From positions 62,001 through 126,000 of the forward strand of contig DASXOB010000022.1 in assembly GCA_036494545.1 (NCBI GenBank): a stretch of 64,000 nt of DNA. Direction: 5' to 3'. Every line of letters starts with the position of its first letter. Position 1 is the first letter of the stretch. The notes under the pieces are model-generated. The model saw only the letters and a program-made list of their open reading frames with translations. It was not told where the DNA came from and made no database searches. Source of the stretch: JAICXG01 sp036494545 (GTDB lineage: Bacteria > Verrucomicrobiota > Verrucomicrobiia > Chthoniobacterales > UBA10450). Shown here in pieces: positions 17,619 to 26,832 of this stretch. The translations under genes were made by a program, and so were the position numbers.

Positions 17619-18941
17619 CTACTTTTTTATCGCGCTTCCTTTGGGTGCGGTCTCCTGGGCGTAAATCATCACGCCTTTAAGCGCATCGATTGCCCGCATC
17701 ATTTGTACATCTTTCGTTCTAATGATGCGGGCAACGTCGGCCGGTTGCATCTTGTCGTTGTTGCGCAAGACTGCGACAGCCCGGTCCTGGTCGGGCGTGA
17801 GTGGGACGAGGATGTTTGGCTCAACGCCGCTGCCTTGAATAACCACTTTGCTCGGGGTGTAATATTTCGCGGTCGTAAAACGTAAGGCCGAGCCATCCGG
17901 CAGTTGCATGACGTTTTGCACCGAACCTTTGCCGAAGGTCGTCTCGCCGACCACGATTGCGCGATGCAAATCCTTGAGCGCGCCCGCCACGATCTCCGAG
18001 CCACTGGCGCTTCCTTCATTCACAAGAACGACCAAGGGGAAACGCGGGCGCTCTTTCACGCCGTTCGGCGTGGAGTAGTCATGCTTCTGCGACGTTACGC
18101 GTCCCTGGGTAGAAACAACTTTAGTATTCGGAGGCAGAAATTGCCCAAGAACGTCGACCGCGCTGTTGAGCAAACCACCAGGATTGTTGCGCAGGTCAAG
18201 GATGAGTGCCTGCATGCCTTGCTTTTGCAAACCGTCGAGCGCTTTCCCAAATTCATCCGCAGTCGGTTCATTGAATTGCACGATCCGCACATACCCAACC
18301 TTGAACGGCCCGGTCAGGTCGGGATCAAGCAGACATGTGCCTTTCACGCTTTGGACCTTGATTTCCTTGCGCTCGAGCGCGTATTCCTTGATCTCCTTGG
18401 TCGACGGTCGGAGAATCGTCAGGCTAACTTTTTTTCCGGGTTCGCCGCGCAAGACGTCGACTGCATCCTGCAAGCCGAGCTTGTCCGTGGAAACACCGTT
18501 AATTTTTAGAATCTGATCGCCTGCCTGAATTCCCGCCTGAGCTGCGGGAGTGTCTTCCATCGGCGTGACGACGGTGAGCAATCCATCCTTAATTGCGACT
18601 TCCACGCCGAGGCCATTGAAGCGGCTCCGGGTATCGTCCTGCATGTCCTTGAAATCGTCCGGGTCCATGAACTGACTGTGCGGATCGAGCGAGGAAAGCA
18701 TGCCTTTCATCGCAGCGTAGATGAGATCGTGATAGCTGACCTTCTGTCCATCCACGTAATCCTGCCGGATCAGTTCGACGGCCTTGGCGAAAGTCGCGAT
18801 CTCAGAGTAGCCGCTGTCTTCGTCGTTATTGGCCGTGGTCGGCTCGGGATCGGCCGCGCTTGCGCCGATGCTCGCGAGGCAAAAGAAAAGCGGTGCGACC
18901 AGTAACAGGCCGGGGCGAAACGCGAGGTGTCGCTTCATCAT
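17619..18941 (-). CDS. S41-family C-terminal processing protease (CtpA/Prc type)
   Basis: Periplasmic serine protease of about 440 residues that trims proteins at their C termini. Order: signal peptide (hydrophobic LLLVAPLFFCLASIGASA), an N-terminal helical region with SSLDPHSQFMDPDDF, a PDZ domain (about 105-190, RFNGLGVEV...AGDQILKING), then the peptidase core. The nucleophile Ser is in NEGSASGSEI and the general-base Lys in FGKGSVQ. The start at 18941 (MMKRH) is chosen because AAGG lies six bases upstream; a TTG at 18959 would extend it. It is divergent from the DUF885 gene. Confidence 0.93.
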   Translation of the reverse strand: MMKRHLAFRPGLLLVAPLFFCLASIGASAADPEPTTANNDEDSGYSEIATFAKAVELIRQDYVDGQKVSYHDLIYAAMKGMLSSLDPHSQFMDPDDFKDMQDDTRSRFNGLGVEVAIKDGLLTVVTPMEDTPAAQAGIQAGDQILKINGVSTDKLGLQDAVDVLRGEPGKKVSLTILRPSTKEIKEYALERKEIKVQSVKGTCLLDPDLTGPFKVGYVRIVQFNEPTADEFGKALDGLQKQGMQALILDLRNNPGGLLNSAVDVLGQFLPPNTKVVSTQGRVTSQKHDYSTPNGVKERPRFPLVVLVNEGSASGSEIVAGALKDLHRAIVVGETTFGKGSVQNVMQLPDGSALRFTTAKYYTPSKVVIQGSGVEPNILVPLTPDQDRAVAVLRNNDKMQPADVARIIRTKDVQMMRAIDALKGVMIYAQETAPKGSAIKK

Positions 18942-19040
18942 GATCATCCTTGGACCCAATGGGTCGACTCTCGTTCATTCCCACGCATTTGCCAATCGGT
19001 CGGCATGACAACCCCCTGATCCATCCTTAAGCTAACCCCA

Positions 19041-20855
19041 ATGAAATCGCTTCGAAACCTCCTGGTCATCGCTTTTTCGTTAGGCATAGCAATTACGGTG
19101 CTCGCCGCTGGGACAAAAAAGAAGCAAGACGCCAAGACGCCCACTCCGGCCAAGGTGACCGCAAACGACCCAGATGCCCAGTTCGACAGGATGGCGCTCG
19201 ATTTTATCGGCGGCTACCTGGCCGCGCGGCCGTTGCTAGGTGTCACGCTCGGTCTGCATCAATACGATGGCAAGATCGGCGACTATACCCGCCTGGCGAT
19301 CGACGCCGAACTTGAGCGGTTGCACCGTTTCCAAAATGCATTCTCACAACTCGACGGGAGCAAGCTAAGCCAGCGCGCCGATATCGACCGCCGCATTCTG
19401 CTCAGCGCGATCGCGAGTCAGCTCCTCCGGATTGAGGACCTGGGCGCCTTCGACAAGAACCCCATGACCTACGCCAGTGCGCTCAACCTCAACATCTACA
19501 TCAAGCGTGACTTCAAACCGCTGGACGACCGGGTGCGCGATATCGTCACAATTGAAGACCAGGCGGCCAATATTATGACCGCGGCCAAGACCAATCTCGC
19601 TCCGGTCTTGCCCAAACCTTATGTGGATCTTGGAATCCAAATCGCCAACGGGTCGGCGGACTTTCTCGAAAAGGACCTGGTCGCTGCGCTGAAGGACTTG
19701 GACGACCCCTCGCTCATGGATGCCTTTCGCGATTCGAACAAAAAAGCGGCGGCAGCGTTGCGCGATTTCGCAAGCTGGTTGCAAAAGGAGCGCCTGCCAA
19801 AAGCGACTACGAATTTCGCTCTCGGCAGCGCCAAATACCAAAAGGCGCTGGCTGCAACCGAGTTCATTGACATGGCGCCGGACAAATTGCTCGGCATCGG
19901 GCTCCAGCGTTTGAAGGAGGAACAGCAGGTCTTTGCCGACGCGGCGCATGCCATCGATCCGACGAAAAAGCCGATCGACGTTTTCAAAGCGATCCAACAG
20001 GAACATGCCCAGCCCGACGAATTGATTCCCGATGTCGCGAAGGACCTGGATCAGATCCGGCAATGGGTATTGGATCATCACATCGTCGATATCCCGTCCG
20101 AAGTGCGAGCGACGGTTCTGGCAACTCCCCAGTTTGCTCGCGCAACCACCTTCGCCTCGATGGATACTCCTGGACCATTCGAGAGAAAGGCAACCCAAGC
20201 CTATTACTACGTTACACCGCCGGAAGATAACTGGACGGAGAAACAAAAGGACGAGTGGCTGACCTCATTCAATTTTTACACCACCGACATTGTCTCGATC
20301 CACGAAGCTTATCCCGGCCATTACGTCCAGTTCCTTCACCTCAACGCCTCGAACGCGACCCAGATCGAAAAGATTTTTAACAGCTACGCCTTCGTCGAAG
20401 GCTGGGCACATTATGCGGAGCAAATGATGCTGGAGCAGGGTTATGGCGGCAGTCCAAACTCGAATCCCGAGCAAAAGGTGCGGGCGGCGAAATACCGCAT
20501 GGCGCAGGCCGACGAGGCAATGCTGCGACTTTGCCGGCTTTGCGTTTCGATCAAGATGCACACTCAGGGAATGTCGATTGCGGATGCCGCGAAATTTTTC
20601 CACGAGAATTGTTACTACGAGGAAAAGCCATCCTACGCGGAAGCGATGCGCGGCACGTTCGACCCGGGTTATCTGAACTACACCTTAGGCAAATTGCAGA
20701 TCTTAAAGCTACGCGAGGATTACAAAGCGCAGGAAGGTCCCAACTTCACCCTGGAGAGATTTCATGATGAATTGCTCAATCATGGCGCTCCACCCGTTCG
20801 ACTCTTGCGTGAGCTGTTGCTAAAGGACAAGAGCAAGTGGGACGCTGTGCTATAG
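19041..20855 (+). CDS. DUF885-family secreted metalloprotein
   Basis: A 604-residue protein with an N-terminal signal sequence (LLVIAFSLGIAITVLAAG) and an otherwise helical body, as in DUF885. The metal-binding signature HEAYPGH near residue 420, followed by EGWAHYAEQMM near 452, matches the family. The pattern resembles M32/M3-like metallopeptidases (H-E-x-x-P-G-H with a downstream Glu), so a peptidase role is likely but not proven. The 9-mer at 19077 falls in the signal peptide (SLG). Confidence 0.88.
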   Translation: MKSLRNLLVIAFSLGIAITVLAAGTKKKQDAKTPTPAKVTANDPDAQFDRMALDFIGGYLAARPLLGVTLGLHQYDGKIGDYTRLAIDAELERLHRFQNAFSQLDGSKLSQRADIDRRILLSAIASQLLRIEDLGAFDKNPMTYASALNLNIYIKRDFKPLDDRVRDIVTIEDQAANIMTAAKTNLAPVLPKPYVDLGIQIANGSADFLEKDLVAALKDLDDPSLMDAFRDSNKKAAAALRDFASWLQKERLPKATTNFALGSAKYQKALAATEFIDMAPDKLLGIGLQRLKEEQQVFADAAHAIDPTKKPIDVFKAIQQEHAQPDELIPDVAKDLDQIRQWVLDHHIVDIPSEVRATVLATPQFARATTFASMDTPGPFERKATQAYYYVTPPEDNWTEKQKDEWLTSFNFYTTDIVSIHEAYPGHYVQFLHLNASNATQIEKIFNSYAFVEGWAHYAEQMMLEQGYGGSPNSNPEQKVRAAKYRMAQADEAMLRLCRLCVSIKMHTQGMSIADAAKFFHENCYYEEKPSYAEAMRGTFDPGYLNYTLGKLQILKLREDYKAQEGPNFTLERFHDELLNHGAPPVRLLRELLLKDKSKWDAVL

Positions 20856-20933
20856 CTCGCGGCGCGAAGGCCGAGCTTCCAGGGTGCCTGGTCGGTCTAA
20901 GCCGGAGCGGGGATGGCGCTGCCACCGCATCGC

Positions 20934-22262
20934 CTAAACCTCATCGCCTTCGTCGATCTCGTTAGGCAAAAGATCCGGCAGGAGCGGCTCGGGGTTGCTC
21001 GGCGAAGCTTCCACATCGCGGAGTTTTTTCGTGATCGCCCGCGAACGGATATCCACTTCCTCAATCTTGTTCGAGGCTTCCTGTAACTTCTTCTTCACCC
21101 CATCAAGTATGCCGCCGAATTTGCCAAACTCCGCTTTCACGGCTGCGAGCAAACTCCATACTTCGCTCGAACTCTTCTGAATCGCGAGAGTGCGAAAGCC
21201 CATCTGCAAACTGTTGAGCAACGCCACCAGTGTCGTCGGCCCGGCAAAGACCACCCGACATTCGCGCTGCACTTGATCAACCAGCCCGACGCGCCGGATC
21301 GCTTCTGCGTACAATCCTTCTGTGGGCAAAAACATGAGCGCGAAATCGGTCGTCCGTGGCGGGTTAATATACTTGGCGCAAATGTCCCTGGCGCTCTTAC
21401 GCAACTGCGTCTCGAGGCTCTTCATTGCCTCCTCCGTTGCCACGGCATCCGCATTTTCTTGCGCGTTCGTTAGGCGCTGATAATCCTCGATCGGAAACTT
21501 GGCATCAATCGGCAGCCAAACCGGCTGGCCATTCTCGTCGCCCGGCAGACGCACAGCGAAATCGACCATCTCATTACTGCCCTCACGCGTCTTGACGTTG
21601 CGCGTGAACTGCTCTGGAGTCATCACCTGCTCGAGGAGATTCCCGAGCTGCACCTCACCCCAGCCGCCGCGGGTTTTCACATTGGTGAGCACACGTTGCA
21701 AACCACCGACGTCGCTCGCCAGTTGCTGCATCTGACCAAGCCCCTGATGCACCCGTTCGAGTCGTTCGCTGACGAGTTGAAATGATTCGCCCAGCCTGCG
21801 TTCCAAAGTGCCCTGCAATTTTTCGTCCACTGTGGCGCGCATCTTCTCGATTTGCTGCGCATTGTCCTGCTGCAATTCTTTCAGTCGTAGATCGACCTTG
21901 TCGGCCAGCTTGCCGGATTGATTAACCACCTGTTCTAGCTGTCCGCGGAGACTGGCGGAAATTTCGCCTAACCACTTGAAGGTCGAATCGCTCACGTTCT
22001 TCAGAGACGCGGCCAGCTCTTCACGCTGCGCTTTGGCTGCGGCGCCCGCTTCCTCGCGATTGCGGGAAAATTCTTCGCGATAAAGCTTGGCGTCGCGTTC
22101 CTGGGATCGGTCGAGCTGTTCGAACCGGTCGAGCAATTGTTGCTGGCGCGACGAGTCGTCCATTTCGCGCGCTCGAACCCGTCGCCAAAGCAGTAGCCAG
22201 CCGATCGCTCCAGCAACGGCGAGAACGATCAATGCCAATGCGGGGTAGAAATCGGGCTGCAC
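20934..22262 (-). CDS. rmuC: RmuC-family DNA recombination protein
   Basis: A 442-residue protein with a single N-terminal membrane helix (LIVLAVAGAIGWLLLW) and a long coiled coil (about 30-190). The conserved RmuC core contains RGGWGEVQLGNLLEQVMTPEQF near 205, LPIDAKFPIEDYQRL near 255, and FLPTEGLYAEAI near 325. RmuC limits DNA inversion between short inverted repeats and has a nuclease-like fold. Two exact 9-mers fall in the gene, one encoding PNE near the C terminus. Confidence 0.93.
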   Translation of the reverse strand: MQPDFYPALALIVLAVAGAIGWLLLWRRVRAREMDDSSRQQQLLDRFEQLDRSQERDAKLYREEFSRNREEAGAAAKAQREELAASLKNVSDSTFKWLGEISASLRGQLEQVVNQSGKLADKVDLRLKELQQDNAQQIEKMRATVDEKLQGTLERRLGESFQLVSERLERVHQGLGQMQQLASDVGGLQRVLTNVKTRGGWGEVQLGNLLEQVMTPEQFTRNVKTREGSNEMVDFAVRLPGDENGQPVWLPIDAKFPIEDYQRLTNAQENADAVATEEAMKSLETQLRKSARDICAKYINPPRTTDFALMFLPTEGLYAEAIRRVGLVDQVQRECRVVFAGPTTLVALLNSLQMGFRTLAIQKSSSEVWSLLAAVKAEFGKFGGILDGVKKKLQEASNKIEEVDIRSRAITKKLRDVEASPSNPEPLLPDLLPNEIDEGDEV

Positions 22263-22360
22263 CTTTTTCAGTTACGGGAAAGGCGCTTCCTATTCAACTC
22301 CAGGCAAACCGGGCGCCTGTGAAAAGGCCTTGGCGCTCGGGCACCGCGCTTCCTGACCAG

Positions 22361-23242
22361 TTAGGATTCGCGCTCCAATAAGTAACCCGCGATTGCACGC
22401 AGCGTCGCGCCATTCTTGCCTAACGAGTCTAAGGCGTTGTGTGCCTGGCGGGTGAGGCGGGTTGCTTCCGCGCGCGATTTCTCCAAACCGAGCACCGCCG
22501 GATAGGTTGCTTTTTGCGCGGCCGCATCCTTGCCGGCGCTTTTCCCGAGCTTCTCGCTCGTCTGTGTGACATCGAGAATGTCGTCGATCACCTGAAAGGC
22601 AAGCCCGAGCGCATAGCCAAAATCAGTCAACGCCTTTAACTGCTTCCGAGTCGCGTTGGCGCTCATGCCGCCGAGTCGCACCGCGGTGGCGAGAAGTGCG
22701 GCAGTCTTGTTTTCGTGAGTATAGCGGAGTTGCGAGCGATTGATCGCCTTACCTTCACCCTCCAAATCCGCCACCTGCCCCGCGATCAGTCTTGTGCTTC
22801 CTGCCGTGACAGAGATCTCACGGAAAATTGTGCGTAGCTCGTAGCGCGGCCATCCTTTTGCCCGAGCTGCAATCTCAAAGGCGATCGTAAGTAACGCATC
22901 ACCCGCCAAAACCGCGATTCCTTCGCCAAAAACCTTGTGGGAAGTAGGGCGTCCGCGCCGGAAATCATCGTTGTCCATACTGGGAAGATCGTCATGGATC
23001 AGTGAATAGGTGTGAATGCACTCCAAGGCGCAGGCAAGCGGTAATCCATCTTTGGCCGAGCCACCGCAGGCTTCACAAGCCGCCAGACAAAGGATTGGCC
23101 GCAAACGCTTGCCCCCGGCAAAGAGCGAATAGCGCATCGCCTTGTGAATTGTCGCCGGTTTGGCCGAAGCCTTTGGCAGGAAATGGTCGAGGGCGCGATC
23201 GACCTCCTTTTGACGCGCAATAAGATAAGCTCTCAAATCCAC
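22361..23242 (-). CDS. ispA: Polyprenyl (farnesyl/geranyl-type) diphosphate synthase
   Basis: Head-to-tail isoprenoid chain elongation; 293 residues. The first aspartate-rich motif is in LIHDDLPSMDNDDFRRGRPT near residue 85-104 and the second in FQVIDDILD near 220, with GGKRLRPIL near 48. The residues before the first motif (SLIHDD) and the two-residue insertion in the motif (DDxxxxD) are those of type II short-chain synthases, so FPP or GPP is expected. The 9-mer at 22418 lies near the 3' end. Confidence 0.9.
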   Translation of the reverse strand: MDLRAYLIARQKEVDRALDHFLPKASAKPATIHKAMRYSLFAGGKRLRPILCLAACEACGGSAKDGLPLACALECIHTYSLIHDDLPSMDNDDFRRGRPTSHKVFGEGIAVLAGDALLTIAFEIAARAKGWPRYELRTIFREISVTAGSTRLIAGQVADLEGEGKAINRSQLRYTHENKTAALLATAVRLGGMSANATRKQLKALTDFGYALGLAFQVIDDILDVTQTSEKLGKSAGKDAAAQKATYPAVLGLEKSRAEATRLTRQAHNALDSLGKNGATLRAIAGYLLERES

Positions 23243-23388
23243 CGCGCGACTTTCCGAAGGCGATGATCAGCATGCAATCGAAATTGTAGAGTGCTGCGCC
23301 TGCCACATCATCGCCTGCCCTGACGCTGTTGATGTTGGATGCCGCGTATCCGATAAGGGGAGCCCCGCAATTCAAACGGCAAAGACGG

Positions 23389-24195
23389 CTAACCGCCCAC
23401 GGCCTGATAATGGCCAAGACCGCGCCGCCACATGAGGCTGGCCGCTGCCCACATCGCGATCATCCAGCCGACCTGAATGGCGAGCACGCTCCACATTTCG
23501 CTCCCGCTTAAGCGGCCTTGGAAAATTGCGATAGGACAAAAAATTTCATAATAAAAGGGCAGCCATTTCATCACCACCTGGAAAGCGGGCGGCATGATAT
23601 CGAGGGGAAACATCTGGCCCCCGAGGAAGTATTCAAAGCTATAGACAATAAAGACAATGGTCGAGATTTCGAGAATCCAAAAGGCCATCATGGAAAGAGC
23701 ATAAGTTAGAAAGAACTGGATAAGAGCCGACATTACAAGTGAGACGAGGGCGGCGAGCCAGGTTATAGTTTCGTTAGGCAAAACGATGAAACGGCGAAAA
23801 TAAATAAAGATGGCCAGGATCGGCAGGATTGTGACCAGAGTATAAACCAGCCGCCCGCTCAGAAAGATACAAAACCGGTAGGCCAGATAGCTCATCGGTT
23901 TGGTGAGGAATGAATTAATCTGACCCTCGCGAATGTCGGCCGCGATCTGCCATTCATCCTCAGTAGGAGTGACCAGATTACTGACCAGAATCGTGAGCAG
24001 GTAATAATAGATCATCGAGCCATAGTCATAGCCTCGCATCCCGCCGCCGCTTTCCCGGAAGATGGCGCGCCAGAGAAAGACCGTGCCGACGAGTGGGATC
24101 AACCCAAAGATCGCGCGCAGGAGATAGTTCCAGCGATAGACGAAGGTATTCTGGATTCCAAGGTTGAAAACGGTGATGTATTTCTGAAATCGCAT
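23389..24195 (-). CDS. ABC-2 type transporter permease
   Basis: A 268-residue polytopic inner-membrane protein with about six helices, starting MRFQKYITVFNLGIQN. It matches ABC2_membrane_6-type permeases: the conserved EWQIAADIREGQINSFLTKP stretch near residue 95 is a family hallmark. The start at 24195 is taken because the longer frame reads through the neighbouring gene. No ATPase or second permease lies next to it, although such permeases usually sit with both, so the partner must be elsewhere or lost. The substrate is unknown. Confidence 0.82.
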   Translation of the reverse strand: MRFQKYITVFNLGIQNTFVYRWNYLLRAIFGLIPLVGTVFLWRAIFRESGGGMRGYDYGSMIYYYLLTILVSNLVTPTEDEWQIAADIREGQINSFLTKPMSYLAYRFCIFLSGRLVYTLVTILPILAIFIYFRRFIVLPNETITWLAALVSLVMSALIQFFLTYALSMMAFWILEISTIVFIVYSFEYFLGGQMFPLDIMPPAFQVVMKWLPFYYEIFCPIAIFQGRLSGSEMWSVLAIQVGWMIAMWAAASLMWRRGLGHYQAVGG

Positions 24196-24209
24196 TATCG
24201 ATCTAGCCG

Positions 24210-24833
24210 TCACCAGCGCGAGAAAAGGCGCCGCATCTGCCGGTCCTGCCAGTAGGTCATAAAGATGAGTGCGCAGAATGCACCAATCAAGGCCATCAAC
24301 ATATCTTCCTGCGTGTCCCAGGGATCGCCTTGCGTGCCAAGGAACGCAGTGGAGGCGGCGCCGCCAAGGAGCGCGGCCACCCATTCGATTAGCTCGTAGA
24401 GCGCGCTGATTCCCATGCAGATGAGGATGATGATGGAAAAACGCCAGGCCGCTGAAGTAACGATCCGTAGCCTAACGAAAAGCTCACGGGCAATCAGTGC
24501 CGGCACAAAGCCCTGCATAAGGTGTCCGAGCCGGTCGAAGTGGTTGCGATGCCAGCCAAAATGAGGCTCGAGCCAGGTAAAGAGCGGCACCCGAGCATAG
24601 GTATAATGACCACCGACGCAAAGCAGCATGATATGCAGGGCAATGAAGGTGTAGACGAGTGTCGTGAAGCGAAAACTCGAGTAAGTGAAGATCACAACGG
24701 CCGCTCCAATGATCCCAGGCGCCACTTCGAGCCACCACGTGAGCCGATCGTAGGGACGCCAGCCGGACCAGGCGAAGATGAGGAAGGTTAACAGAAGCAG
24801 CGCGAGATGAAGCGGCGAAATACGAGTGCTCAC
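24210..24833 (-). CDS. DUF2238-family membrane protein (YjdF-like)
   Basis: A 207-residue protein with about six membrane helices. It keeps the family blocks GGHYTYARVPLF near residue 72, HFDRLGHLMQGFVPAL near 95, and the ELIEWVAAL...DPWDTQEDM region near 145-172. Function is unknown. It overlaps the 3' end of pdxA by four bases, so the two are probably translated together. A 9-mer at 24470 encodes part of its third quarter. Confidence 0.85.
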   Translation of the reverse strand: MSTRISPLHLALLLLTFLIFAWSGWRPYDRLTWWLEVAPGIIGAAVVIFTYSSFRFTTLVYTFIALHIMLLCVGGHYTYARVPLFTWLEPHFGWHRNHFDRLGHLMQGFVPALIARELFVRLRIVTSAAWRFSIIILICMGISALYELIEWVAALLGGAASTAFLGTQGDPWDTQEDMLMALIGAFCALIFMTYWQDRQMRRLFSRW

Positions 24834-25717
24834 GATCCGGGATTTTTTGCCAGTTCGAAGGCAAGACGGATCGCAGCAATCATGCTATCCGGCCGTGCAG
24901 TCCCGCGGCCGGCGATCTCAAAGGCCGTTCCATGATCCGGGCTGGTGCGGGGAAAGGGGAGGCCGAGCGTGACATTTACCCCTTCGTGAAAGGCATGCAG
25001 CTTGAGCGGAATCAATCCCTGGTCGTGGTACATGCAAAGGACGGCCTCGAACTCTCCTTCAACCACCCGATGGAAAATGGTGTCAGGTGAGAACGGTCCC
25101 GCGAATACAGCCGATGAACGATGAATCACGGACGGCGAATGGTTAAGTTCCTCAATTGCGGGAACAATAATGTCGATTTCCTCTCGACCGAGCGCACCGC
25201 TTTCACCGGCGTGCGGGTTAAGGCCTGCAACGGCGATGCGCGGTTCGGCCAGACTGCGGCGATGAAGAAAATCGCGCAAGAGCAGGCCTACCCGAACGAT
25301 CTCTGAGCAGCGCAAGTTCTTTGTCACGACTGCGAGCGGGATATGAGTGGTAACCAGCGCAACAGTGAGGCTGCCGCCGGTGAGAAGCATGGCAAAGTTT
25401 TCAATACCGCAACGCGCGGCGAAAAATTCCGTCTGGCCGGGAAACTCAAAGCCGACATCATACATATTGGCCTTGTGAATCGGTCCGGTAACGACCGCGT
25501 CGATCTTGCGTGCAAGGGCAGAACGTACCGCTTCCTCGAGGGCAACCTGCGCGGAGCGCGCGCTCTTGGCACTCGGTTCGCCTAACGAATAACCTTGTTT
25601 TTCGCCAAAGAGTTGATAGTCGGCGTCCGGAATTTTGCCCGACGAAAGGGCGCTGCGGACAACTTCAGGACCGATGCCGGCCGGATCGCCCAAGGTGATG
25701 CCGATGCGTTTGCGCAT
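24830..25717 (-). CDS. pdxA: 4-hydroxythreonine-4-phosphate dehydrogenase
   Basis: NAD-dependent enzyme of pyridoxal phosphate synthesis; 295 residues, somewhat shorter than the usual 320-330. It starts MRKRIGITLGDPAGIGPEVV, the family signature. TGPIHKAN near 100, the metal-ligand region FPGQTEFFA near 115, NPHAGE.G near 170, and MYHDQGLIPLK near 232 carry the active-site His and Asp residues. The shortening lies in the region after residue 35, before the substrate motifs. The 9-mer at 25580 lies in this shortened part. Confidence 0.94.
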   Translation of the reverse strand: MRKRIGITLGDPAGIGPEVVRSALSSGKIPDADYQLFGEKQGYSLGEPSAKSARSAQVALEEAVRSALARKIDAVVTGPIHKANMYDVGFEFPGQTEFFAARCGIENFAMLLTGGSLTVALVTTHIPLAVVTKNLRCSEIVRVGLLLRDFLHRRSLAEPRIAVAGLNPHAGESGALGREEIDIIVPAIEELNHSPSVIHRSSAVFAGPFSPDTIFHRVVEGEFEAVLCMYHDQGLIPLKLHAFHEGVNVTLGLPFPRTSPDHGTAFEIAGRGTARPDSMIAAIRLAFELAKNPGS

Positions 25718-25833
25718 GTCGCGCGCAATCTCAGCAAGGCATCACAGGATGACAACCGTGACGTGAAAACGTCGTTGCCCTTCGCAATGCCGTGCAAGCG
25801 CGTGCAAAACGAAACCTAACAAGCCTAACGACT

Positions 25834-26832
25834 CTAGAAAGTCTTGATGTAAGCCTTCGCACGCAGGCTGGCGAGCCAGTGCTCCTGTAAATCGTGCGCC
25901 TGCTGTTGGCGTAGCCTCATCTCAATGTCGTTCCGCACATCTTTCAACGCCTTCACTTCGCCGCCCTGCCGCCCTTCCACTTTCAGGATGTAATAATTGC
26001 CGCTGAGCTCGAGCACATTACTGATTTCGCCCGGATGCAGGCTGAAGGCCACATCCGAAAGCGGCTTGGAAAGTGTCTTGTCGTCTATCCAACCCCAATC
26101 GCCTCCGAGGTCGCGCGTACTGTCCTCGGAATACATTTGCGCCATCTTGTCGAAGTCGGCGCCGGTGATGAGCTTGGCGCGAATTTCCCCGGCCATCGCC
26201 TGCTGGCCGGCGCCGCCACCGCTGTCCTGGTGGCCTGGGATCATGATCATGCGCAATTTTATCTGCGCCTTGTTCGTGAACTGGTCCTTATGCTGGCGAT
26301 AATACTCATCAATCTTGGCCGGCGGAATAATGAGGTTGGACTTCACGTTCTTGGAGCGCATGGCCTGAACAATCATTTTATCGCGCTCGATTTCGCGAAA
26401 CTTCGTCATGGTGTATTTCTGCGCCTCCATTGTCTTGATAAAGGCGTTGCGGTCGCCACCGAAGTTTTCCTTAATCACCTCGTCGACCCGCTCGTCGACG
26501 AAATGTTCCGGGATCTGAAATTTTTCCTTCTCGAAGGCCTGGAGGATCAGTTGGCGATCGATTAAATCCTGCAAAGCCGACTTGCGCAGCTCGGTGATTT
26601 TTTTGACCAGCTCATCGCCCGTATATTGCGCACGCAGGAGACGCTCCCGCGGACCGACGACGTCTCGCACTTCCGAATAAGTGATGACTTTGTCGTTCAC
26701 GATTGCGGCAATGCCGTTGACCGCCTCTTCCCCATGAGTGGGCGAAGCAGTCGCCGCCACACTGAGACAGGACACGATGGTCAGCGCCGCTACCGGAAAA
26801 CGCCAGATGAAGCTCAAAGTTGTCTTAACCAT
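25834..26832 (-). CDS. SurA/PrsA-like periplasmic peptidyl-prolyl isomerase
   Basis: A 332-residue exported chaperone. A signal peptide (hydrophobic AALTIVSCLSVAATA) leads into a SurA N-terminal-like domain (VNGIAAIVNDKVITYSEV...). One parvulin rotamase domain follows, with LRMIMIPGHQ, DFDKMAQMYSEDS, GGDWGWID and the closing YYILKVEGR. It should help fold outer-membrane proteins. Its first 19 bases overlap the 3' end of mfd. Just past its stop lie a degenerate and an exact 9-mer in tandem (25815-25831). Confidence 0.87.
   Translation of the reverse strand: MVKTTLSFIWRFPVAALTIVSCLSVAATASPTHGEEAVNGIAAIVNDKVITYSEVRDVVGPRERLLRAQYTGDELVKKITELRKSALQDLIDRQLILQAFEKEKFQIPEHFVDERVDEVIKENFGGDRNAFIKTMEAQKYTMTKFREIERDKMIVQAMRSKNVKSNLIIPPAKIDEYYRQHKDQFTNKAQIKLRMIMIPGHQDSGGGAGQQAMAGEIRAKLITGADFDKMAQMYSEDSTRDLGGDWGWIDDKTLSKPLSDVAFSLHPGEISNVLELSGNYYILKVEGRQGGEVKALKDVRNDIEMRLRQQQAHDLQEHWLASLRAKAYIKTF

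Noticed and set aside
19365..20246. Long minus-strand open frame (293 codons) opposite the DUF885 gene
   Set aside because: No recognisable domain; it mirrors the codon structure of the real gene on the other strand, which has a signal peptide and the HEAYPGH motif.
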